Positions 7,326 through 15,252 of a stretch of 20,443 bases of DNA are shown here, piece by piece (within the stretch, counting starts at the first letter, position 1; each line of letters opens with the position of its first letter). The notes under the pieces are model-generated. The model was not told the DNA's origin. It saw nothing but the letters and a program-made list of their open reading frames with translations, and ran no database searches. A program made the position numbers and the translations under genes. The stretch covers positions 1-20,443 of the IMG/VR virus record IMGVR_UViG_3300013286_000080; one strand, given 5' to 3'. The DNA comes from a virus.

Positions 7326-7584
7326 GGCACAACTAGAACATTCAGATGTAGTTTTTACACGAGCTCATGTTCCTGGAAAGTGTAAAGGAACTACATGTAC
7401 TCTACATAACCGTAGCAACCACGCTTTGCGGCTTTGGCCACAAATTTGGAACTCAACAGTTTACGCAATGGAGCGACTATGCCCCCACGGAATTGGGCAC
7501 GTAGATCCAGATGAAACAAATAAAGATATTGTAGTTAAATTTGAACATGAGGGAAAATGTGATGGCTGCTGCATTCAGGGATGA
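7315..7584 (+). CDS. Conserved phage Cys/His protein, function unknown
   Basis: An 89-residue protein at ATG 7315 with an excellent GAGGAGGAAG ribosome site. Motifs that I associate with a small family in actinobacteriophages are visible: HNRSNHALRLWPQIW, ERLCPHGIGHVDPDE and a terminal CDGCC. The Cys and His residues suggest metal binding. No biochemical role is known to me. It overlaps the primase start by 23 nt. Confidence 0.65.
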   Translation: MSGRAQLEHSDVVFTRAHVPGKCKGTTCTLHNRSNHALRLWPQIWNSTVYAMERLCPHGIGHVDPDETNKDIVVKFEHEGKCDGCCIQG

Positions 7585-8524
7585 CGAGGTTTACAAAGTA
7601 CTTGTAAAACTTGGAATTGATGCGTATGAGCATGGCCATGAAATTTCTGGACATTGTCCTATGCATGTTGAGCGAACAGGTCGGGAAGATATAAATCCGT
7701 CTTGGTCTGTAAATTCAGAAAACGGTGCGCATAATTGTTTTTCTTGTGGTTATAAAGGTTCTTTGCTTGGTTTAATTTGTGATTTACGTGAATTTAAAAC
7801 CCCTTATGGTTTAGCAGATTATGATGCTGCTAAAGAGTGGTTATCTTCAAGCATCGATGTAAACCTTCCGGATCTAATTAAGCAGATGGAAGAATCCCGA
7901 TCTTCGTATATACGCTTACCTACTGTTATTCCTATGAGCGAAGCACGTTTAGCCGTATTTACAGACCCCCCAGAGTGGGCTTTAGAAGCTAGGCAGGTTA
8001 ATCTTGAAGAGTGTAAAAAGTATTCTGTAAAGTGGTCTAATTCTTTAAATTCTTGGATTTTACCCATAAGAGAACCTGAAACTGGAAACTTAATGGGTTG
8101 GCAGGAAAAGGGCCAGTTAGAACGCCATTTTATGAATCGCCCCACAGGTTTAAAAAAATCTAAATCTTTATTTGGTATAGACGCCTGGGAAGGCGGGACA
8201 ATGATTGTTGTAGAGTCTCCACTTGATGCGGTTAAATGCGGGGGTGTAGCTCTTTGCGGAGCTACTGTAAGTGAGGCTCAATTTGATATTATGCGTAGAG
8301 CAGATAAGTTAATTATTGCTTTTGATAATCCTGATGTAGATCCTGCAGGATATAAAGCTTTAGAGGATTTTAAAGTAGAGGCTAAAAAACGCGGGATAGA
8401 GTTTTGGGCCTTTAACTACTCAGATAGTGGAGCTAAAGATATTGGCGATATGAGCATGAATGCTATAAGATGGGGCATTGACCACGCCGTTCATTGTGTA
8501 AAACTAGGGGGTATATTAAAGTGA
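7562..8524 (+). CDS. DnaG-like primase (zinc-binding and TOPRIM domains)
   Basis: A 320-residue primase expected to make RNA primers with the DnaB-like helicase. An N-terminal CHC2-type zinc site is formed by Cys32, His35, Cys59 and Cys62 (CPMH and CFSC). A TOPRIM domain follows with VVESPLDAV (Glu218, Asp222) and the acidic cluster FDNPDVDPAG (Asp255-Asp260). It is much shorter than cellular DnaG, having no C-terminal helicase-binding domain, which is usual in phage primases. Start ATG 7562 has GAGGGA at 7549-7554; TTG 7541 and ATG 7547 are weaker alternatives. The gene ends four bases into the next (GTGA). Confidence 0.85.
   Translation: MAAAFRDDEVYKVLVKLGIDAYEHGHEISGHCPMHVERTGREDINPSWSVNSENGAHNCFSCGYKGSLLGLICDLREFKTPYGLADYDAAKEWLSSSIDVNLPDLIKQMEESRSSYIRLPTVIPMSEARLAVFTDPPEWALEARQVNLEECKKYSVKWSNSLNSWILPIREPETGNLMGWQEKGQLERHFMNRPTGLKKSKSLFGIDAWEGGTMIVVESPLDAVKCGGVALCGATVSEAQFDIMRRADKLIIAFDNPDVDPAGYKALEDFKVEAKKRGIEFWAFNYSDSGAKDIGDMSMNAIRWGIDHAVHCVKLGGILK
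8506..8511 (+). promoter_or_regulatory. Ribosome binding site for the dNMP kinase
   Basis: AGGGGG with nine-base spacing to GTG 8521; it fixes that start instead of the upstream in-frame GTG at 8494. Confidence 0.7.
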
Positions 8525-9075
8525 TTATTGGGCTTACAGGATACGCACAGTCTGGAAAAGACACTGTTGCTAAAGTTTTAGTAGAACAACACGGCTTTAC
8601 ACGAATTGCTTTTGCAGACAAGATTAAAGATTTTCTTTATGAAACTAATCCTATGTTTGATTCTATTGCTGGAGAGCCTATGTTTGTCAAAGCACGTGTA
8701 GATCGTGACGGTTGGGAAGAAGCTAAGAAGTCCCCTCACATTCGTCGCCTACTACAAAACTCAGGGGTTGCTGCTCGTAAAATATTTGGAGACGCTTTTT
8801 GGGTTCATGAAGCAATGAAAACTATGCTTAATGATCCTCGTCCAGACATGAATTACGTTATAACGGATGTTCGATTTTTAAACGAAGCGGATATGGTCAA
8901 AGCTAATAACGGACAAGTTTGGCGTATAAAACGGATTGGGATAGAGGCAGTTAACTCCCACGTATCAGAGTCTCAAATGGATGGCTATCCAGTTGATCAA
9001 ATCTTTATTAACAATGGAACTATTGCCGACTTAGAGAGTCTTGTAAACTCTAGAATGCAAAACCTTTTGGTATGA
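8521..9075 (+). CDS. Deoxynucleoside monophosphate kinase
   Basis: A 184-residue P-loop kinase that should phosphorylate dNMPs to dNDPs to supply replication. The P-loop is at the N-terminus (GLTGYAQSGKDT). The VITDVRFLNEAD segment and a terminal INNGTIADLE resemble the T4 gene 1/phage dNMP kinase family. GTG 8521 places the P-loop right at the N-terminus as is usual. The stop overlaps the next start as ATGA. Confidence 0.82.
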   Translation: MIIGLTGYAQSGKDTVAKVLVEQHGFTRIAFADKIKDFLYETNPMFDSIAGEPMFVKARVDRDGWEEAKKSPHIRRLLQNSGVAARKIFGDAFWVHEAMKTMLNDPRPDMNYVITDVRFLNEADMVKANNGQVWRIKRIGIEAVNSHVSESQMDGYPVDQIFINNGTIADLESLVNSRMQNLLV

Positions 9076-10685
9076 GTTTTACAGGCACCTTATTGCCTTA
9101 TCAGGTAGAGGCAGTAGAGGCTATGGTTTCTCGCAAGCGTATGCTTGTTGCCTATGATCTTGGACTAGGTAAAACTGTCCTTACGATCGCTGCTTTGGAA
9201 GAACTTAAAGACTCCGGAGAGATATCTGGCCCTGGTATAATCATCTGCTTATCTTCCTTAAAGTATCAGTGGAAACAACAGATTGAGAAATTTACAAATG
9301 GATCTGCAAACGTTGTGGTCATTGACGGTACGCCGTCAAAACGAGCACAGCAATACTCTGAAGCAATCGACTGGGGGCATACCCTCGTTGATTACGTCAT
9401 TATTAACTATGAGCAAGTTGTTAACGACTGGAAGTGGGTTGAACAACTACCAAGAGAGTTCGTTGTTTGCGATGAAGCAACCGCAATCAAGTCTTTTAGA
9501 TCAAAACGAGCTAAATACGTAAAAAAACTTAAAAGTCCAGTTAAGTATGCTTTAACCGGTACGCCCGTAGAAAATGGTAAACCAGAAGAATTATATAGCA
9601 TCATGCAATTTGTTGATGAAAAAGTTTTGGGAAGATTTGACCTTTTTGACAATACTTTTATAGTTCGTAATCGGTTTGGTGGAGTAGAGAGATACAGAAA
9701 TCTTCCATTACTTACTAAAACTTTAGGTAGCGCATCAGTACGCAAACGTCAATCCGATCCGGATGTAGCTCCGTATCTACCAGAGTCTATTCATGCAGAA
9801 CCAATTTTTGTCCCATTTGACCGTGCGGGTAAAAAACTTTACACACATATTGTTAGAGATCTTGTTATAAATCTTGATGACGCGTTAGATTCTTTTGGTT
9901 CCGGGTTTGATATCTTTTCTCATTATGGTCAAAGCGATCAAGGCGGTATGATGGATGAACTCCGTGGATTAATTATGTCTAAGATGACTTGTTTACGCTT
10001 ACTTTGCGATGACCCACAACTTTTAATAAAAAGCGCAGATAAATTTGATCACGGAACTGTTATTGTTGATGGAACTTCTTTAAATATCCCAGGTTTTTAT
10101 GGTGGGTCAGGTTATGCATCTGAGCTTAAAGCGTTGGGTTTATTGGAGGGTATGACTTCCGGACCTAAGTTAGAAGTATTAAAACAATATATAAATGACT
10201 TTTTATCTCAATACGATGGAAATAAAGCTGTTATATTTTCAAGCTTTGTGGGAATGACGTCATTACTACAACAGTCCCTCCCTTATGGATCTGTTGTGTA
10301 TACGGGGCAATTAAACGCAAAACAAAAAGAAGAAGCAAAGATAAAGTTTCAAACAGACCCCGAGTGTAGGTTGTTTATATCTTCCGACGCGGGGGGATAT
10401 GGTGTAGACTTGCCACAGGCAAACTTGTTAGTGAACTATGATCTACCATGGAATGCCGGTTTAGCGGTTCAACGTAATGGAAGAATTAAACGCGCTTCTA
10501 GTACTTGGGAGCGAATTGTTGTACAAGATATACTAATGGAGAACTCACTCGAGCAACGTCAAAGAGAGATGTTGCTACAAAAATCTGCTATAGCTAACGC
10601 TGTAATAGATGGCGAGGGCGTTAATGACCAAGGTGGGGTAAACCTTACCGTGGGAACATTGAGGGCGTTTCTACTAAACGCATAG
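9072..10685 (+). CDS. SNF2/superfamily 2 DNA helicase
   Basis: A 537-residue DEAD-like helicase. The Q-type entry LPYQVEAV is followed by Walker A DLGLGKT at residues about 29-35, motif II CDEAT near 131-135, motif III as ALTGTPVENG, and motif VI QRNGRIKR near 465. The C-terminal half carries the helicase C domain (VIFSSF, LFISSDAGGYGVDL). SNF2-type helicases of this size are common in phages and may act in branch migration, recombination or repair; which of these is not evident. ATGA overlap with the dNMP kinase. Confidence 0.85.
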   Translation: MSFTGTLLPYQVEAVEAMVSRKRMLVAYDLGLGKTVLTIAALEELKDSGEISGPGIIICLSSLKYQWKQQIEKFTNGSANVVVIDGTPSKRAQQYSEAIDWGHTLVDYVIINYEQVVNDWKWVEQLPREFVVCDEATAIKSFRSKRAKYVKKLKSPVKYALTGTPVENGKPEELYSIMQFVDEKVLGRFDLFDNTFIVRNRFGGVERYRNLPLLTKTLGSASVRKRQSDPDVAPYLPESIHAEPIFVPFDRAGKKLYTHIVRDLVINLDDALDSFGSGFDIFSHYGQSDQGGMMDELRGLIMSKMTCLRLLCDDPQLLIKSADKFDHGTVIVDGTSLNIPGFYGGSGYASELKALGLLEGMTSGPKLEVLKQYINDFLSQYDGNKAVIFSSFVGMTSLLQQSLPYGSVVYTGQLNAKQKEEAKIKFQTDPECRLFISSDAGGYGVDLPQANLLVNYDLPWNAGLAVQRNGRIKRASSTWERIVVQDILMENSLEQRQREMLLQKSAIANAVIDGEGVNDQGGVNLTVGTLRAFLLNA

Positions 10686-10692
10686 GAGAAAA

Positions 10693-10836
10693 ATGCCAAA
10701 TTCACCAAAGACACCGACCCGCACTATTCGTGTCTCAAATGAGCTCTGGAACGCTGTAAAAGAGAAGGCTGCCGCTGATAAGCGCACAGTTACAGACGTA
10801 ATCATCCAGGCTCTAAAACAATATTTGGAGCAGTAA
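10693..10836 (+). CDS. Ribbon-helix-helix DNA-binding protein
   Basis: A 47-residue protein with an AGGAGAA ribosome site before ATG 10693. The order of a short strand (RTIRVS), helix 1 (NELWNAVKEKAAADK), the turn RTVTD and helix 2 (VIIQALKQYLEQ) is the Arc/CopG ribbon-helix-helix fold. Such dimers bind short palindromes and usually repress transcription. It is the last gene before the terminator, and the promoter region just downstream contains the palindrome GTAGGgCCTAC, a possible binding site (inference). Confidence 0.78.
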   Translation: MPNSPKTPTRTIRVSNELWNAVKEKAAADKRTVTDVIIQALKQYLEQ

Positions 10837-10865
10837 GCTAGACCTAAGAGTCACCTGCTAGATAG

Positions 10866-10893
10866 CCCCCCGGATTTGACACCGGGGGGTTTT
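10866..10893 (+). terminator. Rho-independent terminator ending the first replication block
   Basis: Perfect 8-bp stem CCCCCCGG/CCGGGGGG with an 8-nt loop (ATTTGACA), followed immediately by TTTT. It lies 30 bases after the ribbon-helix-helix stop, so it should end the 3-10.8 kb transcript. Confidence 0.88.
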
Positions 10894-10903
10894 CTGTTAG
10901 TGT
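10876..10903 (+). promoter_or_regulatory. Promoter overlapping the terminator loop
   Basis: A perfect TTGACA (10876-10881) lies in the terminator loop. After 16 nt comes TAGTGT (10898-10903), fitting the TAnnnT -10 pattern. The predicted start is near 10910, inside the palindrome GTAGGgCCTAC. This is the natural promoter for the 10943 onward operon. Confidence 0.5.
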
Positions 10904-10912
10904 AGGGCCTAC
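10902..10912. repeat. Palindrome GTAGGgCCTAC at the predicted transcription start (possible operator)
   Basis: An 11-bp inverted repeat with one central base, overlapping the -10 and +1 region of the candidate promoter. The position and the adjacent ribbon-helix-helix gene make an operator plausible; no binding evidence exists. Confidence 0.4.
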
Positions 10913-10942
10913 CAATCGGCACTAGAACTAAAGGAGAATTAA

Positions 10943-11380
10943 ATGCCAAATATTGAATCATCACCACGAAAGATTTCAAGCAACCCCCTTCTTGTAAAGG
11001 TTCGTGAATACATTACTTATAAGAAAAAAATTGATGAGCTTTCTAAAGCACAGTCTGAAGTTAAAAATGAATTGATGGAAGAAGTAGAGAATAACGGCAT
11101 AGAAGATGATAAAGGCCATTTATGGTTAGAGCTTCCTGAAGAAGTAGATGGATATGTGTCCTTACAACGTCAGCGCCGTGTATCGCAAAAGCTCGACATG
11201 GACGCGGCTGTAGTTCTTTTAGCAACTAAAGGTCTTGCAGATCGTTGTATCAAAGCACTCCCTACAGTTGATGAAGACGAAGTAATGGCTTGTCTTTACG
11301 AAGGAAAACTTTCTGAAAAAGATATTGATACTATGTTTCCTAAAACAATTACATGGGCGTTTGTCCCAAGCAAGAAATAA
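10943..11380 (+). CDS. Hypothetical protein with N-terminal coiled coil
   Basis: A 145-residue protein with an AAGGAGAA ribosome site before ATG 10943, first gene of the second block. Residues about 18-50 are heptad-like and charged (REYITYKKKIDELSKAQSEV), suggesting a coiled coil; the rest mixes strands and helices and ends basic. No family recognised. Being first after the promoter, it should be strongly expressed. Confidence 0.7.
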   Translation: MPNIESSPRKISSNPLLVKVREYITYKKKIDELSKAQSEVKNELMEEVENNGIEDDKGHLWLELPEEVDGYVSLQRQRRVSQKLDMDAAVVLLATKGLADRCIKALPTVDEDEVMACLYEGKLSEKDIDTMFPKTITWAFVPSKK

Positions 11381-11382
11381 CT

Positions 11383-11562
11383 ATGTACGAACGTAAAATA
11401 GGCCGAGTCTGGGTTCAATGGGGATTCTTTACTAAAGCATTTTCTTTAGGCATACATATCTCCAGCATTCAATGTTCCCTGGATTTGATTCTTTTTTGGG
11501 TTCAAGTAGAATTGCCTGCATCAAAGCGTTGGTTAAGAAAGCGGGCACAAAAAAATGTCTGA
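11383..11562 (+). CDS. Small hypothetical protein
   Basis: A 59-residue protein starting at ATG 11383, two bases after the previous stop. It is aromatic and hydrophobic in the middle (VQWGFFTKAFSLGIHI, SLDLILFWVQVEL) with a basic C-terminus (KRWLRKRAQKN). The alternating polar and hydrophobic pattern suggests beta strands rather than a membrane helix. Function unknown. It overlaps the next gene by 8 nt. Confidence 0.55.
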   Translation: MYERKIGRVWVQWGFFTKAFSLGIHISSIQCSLDLILFWVQVELPASKRWLRKRAQKNV

Positions 11563-12022
11563 TGATGTTATAGACGCTATGTTTGGAAACTTGGGTAAAA
11601 CTTACCCAGGATCTAAACAAATCAGAAAGTCTTTATCACATCCCGCAAAGAAAAAAAAGGAAGACGTAGATTCCTGGGAAGAAAATCCTCAGGTTAAAAA
11701 ACTGCCTAGCGGCAAAGAGGTTGAACTATTTAGCGCTGGAGCCCTTGCTTTAGCTCTAGGTAGGCCTCTCGTAACTGTACGTCTTTGGGAACGAAAGGGT
11801 TATATACCACGTGCACCTTATCGCCTAAAGTCAATTATTGTTGATGGGAAGAAGAAACCCGGGTGGCGTATGTACAGCCGTGATATGATTCTCTCAGTAA
11901 TAAACAGTTTTCAATCTCGAGGACTTCTTGAAGCCCCCCGGATTGACTGGAATCGTCACCCAGATCTATCGGTAGAAATACTGGAGAACTGGACTAAGAT
12001 TCATACTCAAGAAACTAACTAA
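11555..12022 (+). CDS. MerR-like helix-turn-helix protein
   Basis: A 155-residue protein. After a Lys-rich N-terminal region (PAKKKKEDVDSW), residues about 58-115 resemble a MerR-type winged helix: LFSAGALALALGRPLVTVR, LWERKGYIPRAPYR, then a wing region with GWRMYSRDMI. This suggests DNA binding. The C-terminus lacks a recognisable effector domain, so it may be a small phage regulator or a DNA-architecture protein. Which promoter it binds is unknown. Confidence 0.6.
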   Translation: MSDDVIDAMFGNLGKTYPGSKQIRKSLSHPAKKKKEDVDSWEENPQVKKLPSGKEVELFSAGALALALGRPLVTVRLWERKGYIPRAPYRLKSIIVDGKKKPGWRMYSRDMILSVINSFQSRGLLEAPRIDWNRHPDLSVEILENWTKIHTQETN

Positions 12023-12056
12023 TACCTATGGCTAATGGCTAAGAAAGGTGTCTTAA

Positions 12057-12764
12057 ATGACTCCAGATACAACAGTTCGTCAAGTACCTAATGTAAATAG
12101 TTACATTGGAGACGAAGATCTAGACCCAACAGTTTCTGTTGAAGAAGATCTTTATGTAGAAGATAGCGAAGCAGAATTCCCTGAGCGCTCTTCTGTAATT
12201 CAAACCGGTTGGGCAGCAGCTAAAAAAGCTGTTTCTGAATCAAGCCGTTCTTATACGAATGATTTTAAGTTCGAAGAAGACGTGCAACTTATTAAGTTCC
12301 TATCATCCGAACCAATGGTTTTCTTCCAGCACTGGGTAGACCGCAAAGGCAAAAAGTCCTTTATTGGTTGGGAAGGAGACCCACTAGCACGCGTTGGCAA
12401 TAAACCAGAGCGAAAGTTTGCGTTTAGCGTTGTTAACCTCTCAGACGAAACACCTACAATTCAGCTAATGACTGTTGGTATTCGTTTCTGCGGTCAACTA
12501 GAAAAGTTAAACTCAGATAAAAAGACCGGACCACTAGATCGTCCAGATCTTTACTGGGCCGTAAGCCGTTCAGGCACAGGCACAAAAACTTCATATTCAA
12601 TTCTTCCTGTTAAAGAGCGAGATCTCTCAGAGGATTGGGAAATTGACCCAGTTCAAATGTCAGGCGTTATCTCTCAAATGAAGCCACTAGGAACAGACGC
12701 ATTGCGTATGTCTACTACTGCTGAGCTTGAAGAGATTGCACGCGAAATTCTGGCTGGCCAGTAA
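12057..12764 (+). CDS. Probable phage single-stranded DNA-binding protein
   Basis: A 235-residue protein with AAAGG before ATG 12057. An acidic, disordered N-terminus (about 1-45) precedes a beta-rich core with FFQHWVDRKGKKSFIGW, KPERKFAFSVVNL, PDLYWAVSRSGTGTKTSYS and the segment ILPVKERDL. This pattern resembles OB-fold ssDNA-binding proteins that many phages encode immediately before their DNA polymerase. The assignment rests on that pattern and on position, not on a decisive motif. A structured 71-bp leader separates it from the polymerase. Confidence 0.5.
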   Translation: MTPDTTVRQVPNVNSYIGDEDLDPTVSVEEDLYVEDSEAEFPERSSVIQTGWAAAKKAVSESSRSYTNDFKFEEDVQLIKFLSSEPMVFFQHWVDRKGKKSFIGWEGDPLARVGNKPERKFAFSVVNLSDETPTIQLMTVGIRFCGQLEKLNSDKKTGPLDRPDLYWAVSRSGTGTKTSYSILPVKERDLSEDWEIDPVQMSGVISQMKPLGTDALRMSTTAELEEIAREILAGQ

Positions 12765-12774
12765 TCGGGGCGTT

Positions 12775-12813
12775 GGGGGACTCTGTTCTTACCTCCTTTG
12801 TTCCAGAGTCCCC
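12775..12813 (+). promoter_or_regulatory. Leader hairpin upstream of the DNA polymerase
   Basis: Perfect 10-bp stem GGGGACTCTG (12776-12785) and CAGAGTCCCC (12804-12813) with an 18-nt loop holding ACCTCCTTT (12791-12799), identical to the conserved 3' tail of 16S rRNA. No T tract follows, so it is not a standard terminator. It ends 22 bases before ATG 12836, and the loop CCTC can pair with the polymerase GAGG ribosome site (12827-12830). A translational control element is inferred. Confidence 0.55.
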
Positions 12814-12835
12814 TAACTTAACAAGTGAGGGAAAC

Positions 12836-14818
12836 ATGAAATTTATAACTAGCCTTGAAGATTTAAATGATCTTGTTGAGTATTACTCAGGACAAGACGC
12901 GTTTTGCTATGACGTGGAAACTATGGGAGATCACCGAGGTGATCCTCGTAGAAACATGGTTGTGTGGATTGCTATGGCAACACATGGTCGAGTCGATGTG
13001 ATTCCCATGGGCCACCCAAATGGGGACTATCTACGAACAGAGTTCCCCCTTCTTCCTTCAGCAGTCGCAAGAGCTGAGCGTGGACAAGATCTACGCACCC
13101 AGGATTACAGTAAAGATGAAAAGAAAGCTACCAAGATCTTTGACAAGCCCCCTATTCAACTAACTCCTGCTGAAGTCTTTTCTGCTCTTAGGCCTTTACT
13201 TAACAGTTCTAAAGTAAAGGTTGGGCATAATCTTAAGTTTGATTTACAGAGCGTAACTAAGTACAGCAAAGGTCTTCCTGCCGCACCGTATTTTTGCACC
13301 TTAAATGCAGCATTTATTCTTGATAACCGTAACCGTATTTCTTTAGGTTTAGATGATTGTTTAAAGCGTGAGTTTGGGTACGAGATGGTTAAGGGTGTTG
13401 GTAAAGAGATTGAGGCGTATTCCTACCAGGATGTAGGAACATATGCCGCACTTGATGCTGAATGGACTTGGAAGCTTTACTTAAAGTACAAAGACATGAT
13501 TGTAGAGCAGGGGTTAAGCCCAATCTTCAATCTTGAGATGGATGTCCTTAATGTAATTTGCCATATGGAGCTTCGTGGGGCAGATATAGACGTGGATCAA
13601 CTATCACAGTTAAAAATTGATTTAGAAAAACAGATTGAAGATACCAAGGGAAAAATCTTTAGTTTGGCAAAGAGAGCTTTTAATATGAACTCGGTACCGG
13701 AGAAGCAGGAAATTCTTTTTACTCCTCGCAAAGACGGCGGAAGAGGTCTTAAGCCAAAGTCTACAACCCCCGCTGGTCAAAAACGTATGGACATAGACTC
13801 AAATTACAAACCAACTTACAGAGATTATTCTGTATCAGAGCCGGCCCTTTCTGTGTTTAGGGGTCGAGACTCTTTGGTAGATCAGTTGCTTACTTATTCG
13901 GATTTAAATAAGCTTATGACCACTTACGTAATACCTTATTTGGGCGGGGACATTACACGCACTCTTGCGGGTAAAACAAAGGTTACAACCAAAGAAAGCC
14001 TTATGTACAAAGGTCGAATTCATACAGACTTTGTACAATACGGCGCAGATACCGGCAGATTCTCTAGCCGAAACCCAAATTTGCAGAATGTACCCGCTCC
14101 ACATACTGCAAACGGTAAAGCTATTAGAAATCTTTTTGTAGCCCCCGAAGGCCATAAACTAGTAGTAGCGGACTACTCACAAATCGAACCTAGAGTTATT
14201 GCTTCTTTTAGCAACGACCGGGTTATGGTTGAAGCCTATAAGAATGGCGAGGACATTTACACAACTATCGGTAATACGATGGGTGTAGACCGAAAGGCGG
14301 GTAAAGTCCTGGTCCTCGCCCTTGCTTATGGTGTGGGGCCAGACAAGATTGCTCGTGAAATTGGGTGTACCATCAATGAGGCCCGGGATTTATTAGATAA
14401 CTTTGGTAAAAAGTTTCCAGCAATTGCTCGTTATAAGCGTCAAGTTATCAGTGATTGTAGGCGTCAAACCCCAATTCCTTATGTAACTACGCTATTAAAG
14501 CGTCGCCGTTATCTTCCAGATCTTCGTGCAAAAGATCAATGGACGCGTGCTAAGGCGGAACGCCAAGCTTTTAATACTATGATTCAGGGGTCCGCAGCAG
14601 ATTTGATTAAGGTTGCTATGGTAAGGGCACAGGCAATGATTCCTTTAGAATCGAGCCTTATTCTTACCGTACACGATGAACTCGTTACTATAACGCCAGA
14701 TCATCTTGCTGAGGAAACTATGGAAGCAATTAGAGAGGCTATGGAGGGAATAAATGTGTTGTCTATACCTTTGATTGCGGATGTTAAACTAGTATCCCGT
14801 TGGGGAGAGGCAAAATAA
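12836..14818 (+). CDS. Family A DNA polymerase with 3'-5' exonuclease
   Basis: A 660-residue replicative polymerase, lacking the 5' nuclease domain of Pol I. Exo motifs: FCYDVET (Asp26, Glu28), GHNLKFD, and YAALDAEW. Polymerase motifs: TGRFSSRNPNLQNVPAP, motif A DYSQIEPRV, O-helix DRKAGKVLVLALAYG, motif C TVHDELV. The position equal to E. coli Pol I Phe762 is Leu494 (codon 14315-14317), and motif A has Pro in place of the usual Leu after Glu. ATG 12836 has GAGGG before it; an in-frame TTG at 12773 would start in the leader hairpin. The TAA overlaps the next ATG. Confidence 0.93.
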   Translation: MKFITSLEDLNDLVEYYSGQDAFCYDVETMGDHRGDPRRNMVVWIAMATHGRVDVIPMGHPNGDYLRTEFPLLPSAVARAERGQDLRTQDYSKDEKKATKIFDKPPIQLTPAEVFSALRPLLNSSKVKVGHNLKFDLQSVTKYSKGLPAAPYFCTLNAAFILDNRNRISLGLDDCLKREFGYEMVKGVGKEIEAYSYQDVGTYAALDAEWTWKLYLKYKDMIVEQGLSPIFNLEMDVLNVICHMELRGADIDVDQLSQLKIDLEKQIEDTKGKIFSLAKRAFNMNSVPEKQEILFTPRKDGGRGLKPKSTTPAGQKRMDIDSNYKPTYRDYSVSEPALSVFRGRDSLVDQLLTYSDLNKLMTTYVIPYLGGDITRTLAGKTKVTTKESLMYKGRIHTDFVQYGADTGRFSSRNPNLQNVPAPHTANGKAIRNLFVAPEGHKLVVADYSQIEPRVIASFSNDRVMVEAYKNGEDIYTTIGNTMGVDRKAGKVLVLALAYGVGPDKIAREIGCTINEARDLLDNFGKKFPAIARYKRQVISDCRRQTPIPYVTTLLKRRRYLPDLRAKDQWTRAKAERQAFNTMIQGSAADLIKVAMVRAQAMIPLESSLILTVHDELVTITPDHLAEETMEAIREAMEGINVLSIPLIADVKLVSRWGEAK

Positions 14819-15252
14819 TGGGTTTTTTTAATCGAAAGAGAAAGAAAAAAGTTACGCGTCTTGTAGAGATTCACATGCCCATTTTAATTAGGCAAATGAT
14901 TTATGATTCTATCTTTGATGCTCCCGAGCAAATAGCTGAGGCTATGGGCTTGCCCCCAATTTCACAAGAAGTTTCTGAAATGGAATCACAAGCTAGTGTT
15001 GATAGGCTACGTCCTTTTGCCGCTTTAATTCCCTTTTTAGAGTCTTATGCTGACATTTCTGCAAGAATTGCGGCCGCTGCTTATAGTATTGAGTCTGTTG
15101 ATGACGGTCTTTTAGATGGGATAAATGAAGAAGAACATTTAGAGACAATAACTTCGTTGTTTAGACTTGTTTCTCTTTCATCATCAGTTTCAGCAATTTC
15201 AATGCTTATGGATATGGGACTACTAGACACGGAGGTAAAAGTTGATGAGTAA
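14818..15252 (+). CDS. Hypothetical protein
   Basis: A 144-residue protein with ATG 14818 overlapping the polymerase stop (TAATG). A very basic N-terminus (NRKRKKKVTRL) precedes a mostly helical, hydrophobic body with SARIAAAAYS and an acidic C-terminus. No family recognised. Coupling to the polymerase suggests a related role, unproved. Confidence 0.65.
   Translation: MGFFNRKRKKKVTRLVEIHMPILIRQMIYDSIFDAPEQIAEAMGLPPISQEVSEMESQASVDRLRPFAALIPFLESYADISARIAAAAYSIESVDDGLLDGINEEEHLETITSLFRLVSLSSSVSAISMLMDMGLLDTEVKVDE

Noticed and set aside
9322-9339. 7-bp hairpin TTGACGG/CCGTCAA within the SNF2 helicase gene
   Set aside because: Isolated, no T tract, no neighbouring repeats; expected by chance at this length.
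10253-10264. 12-bp palindrome AATGACGTCATT in the SNF2 helicase gene
   Set aside because: Single coding palindrome without context; not enough to call an operator.
12028-12042. Four-codon ORF ATG-GCT-AAT-GGC-TAA formed by a tandem ATGGCTA repeat before the SSB-like gene
   Set aside because: No ribosome site in front of it; a chance tandem repeat is the simpler reading.
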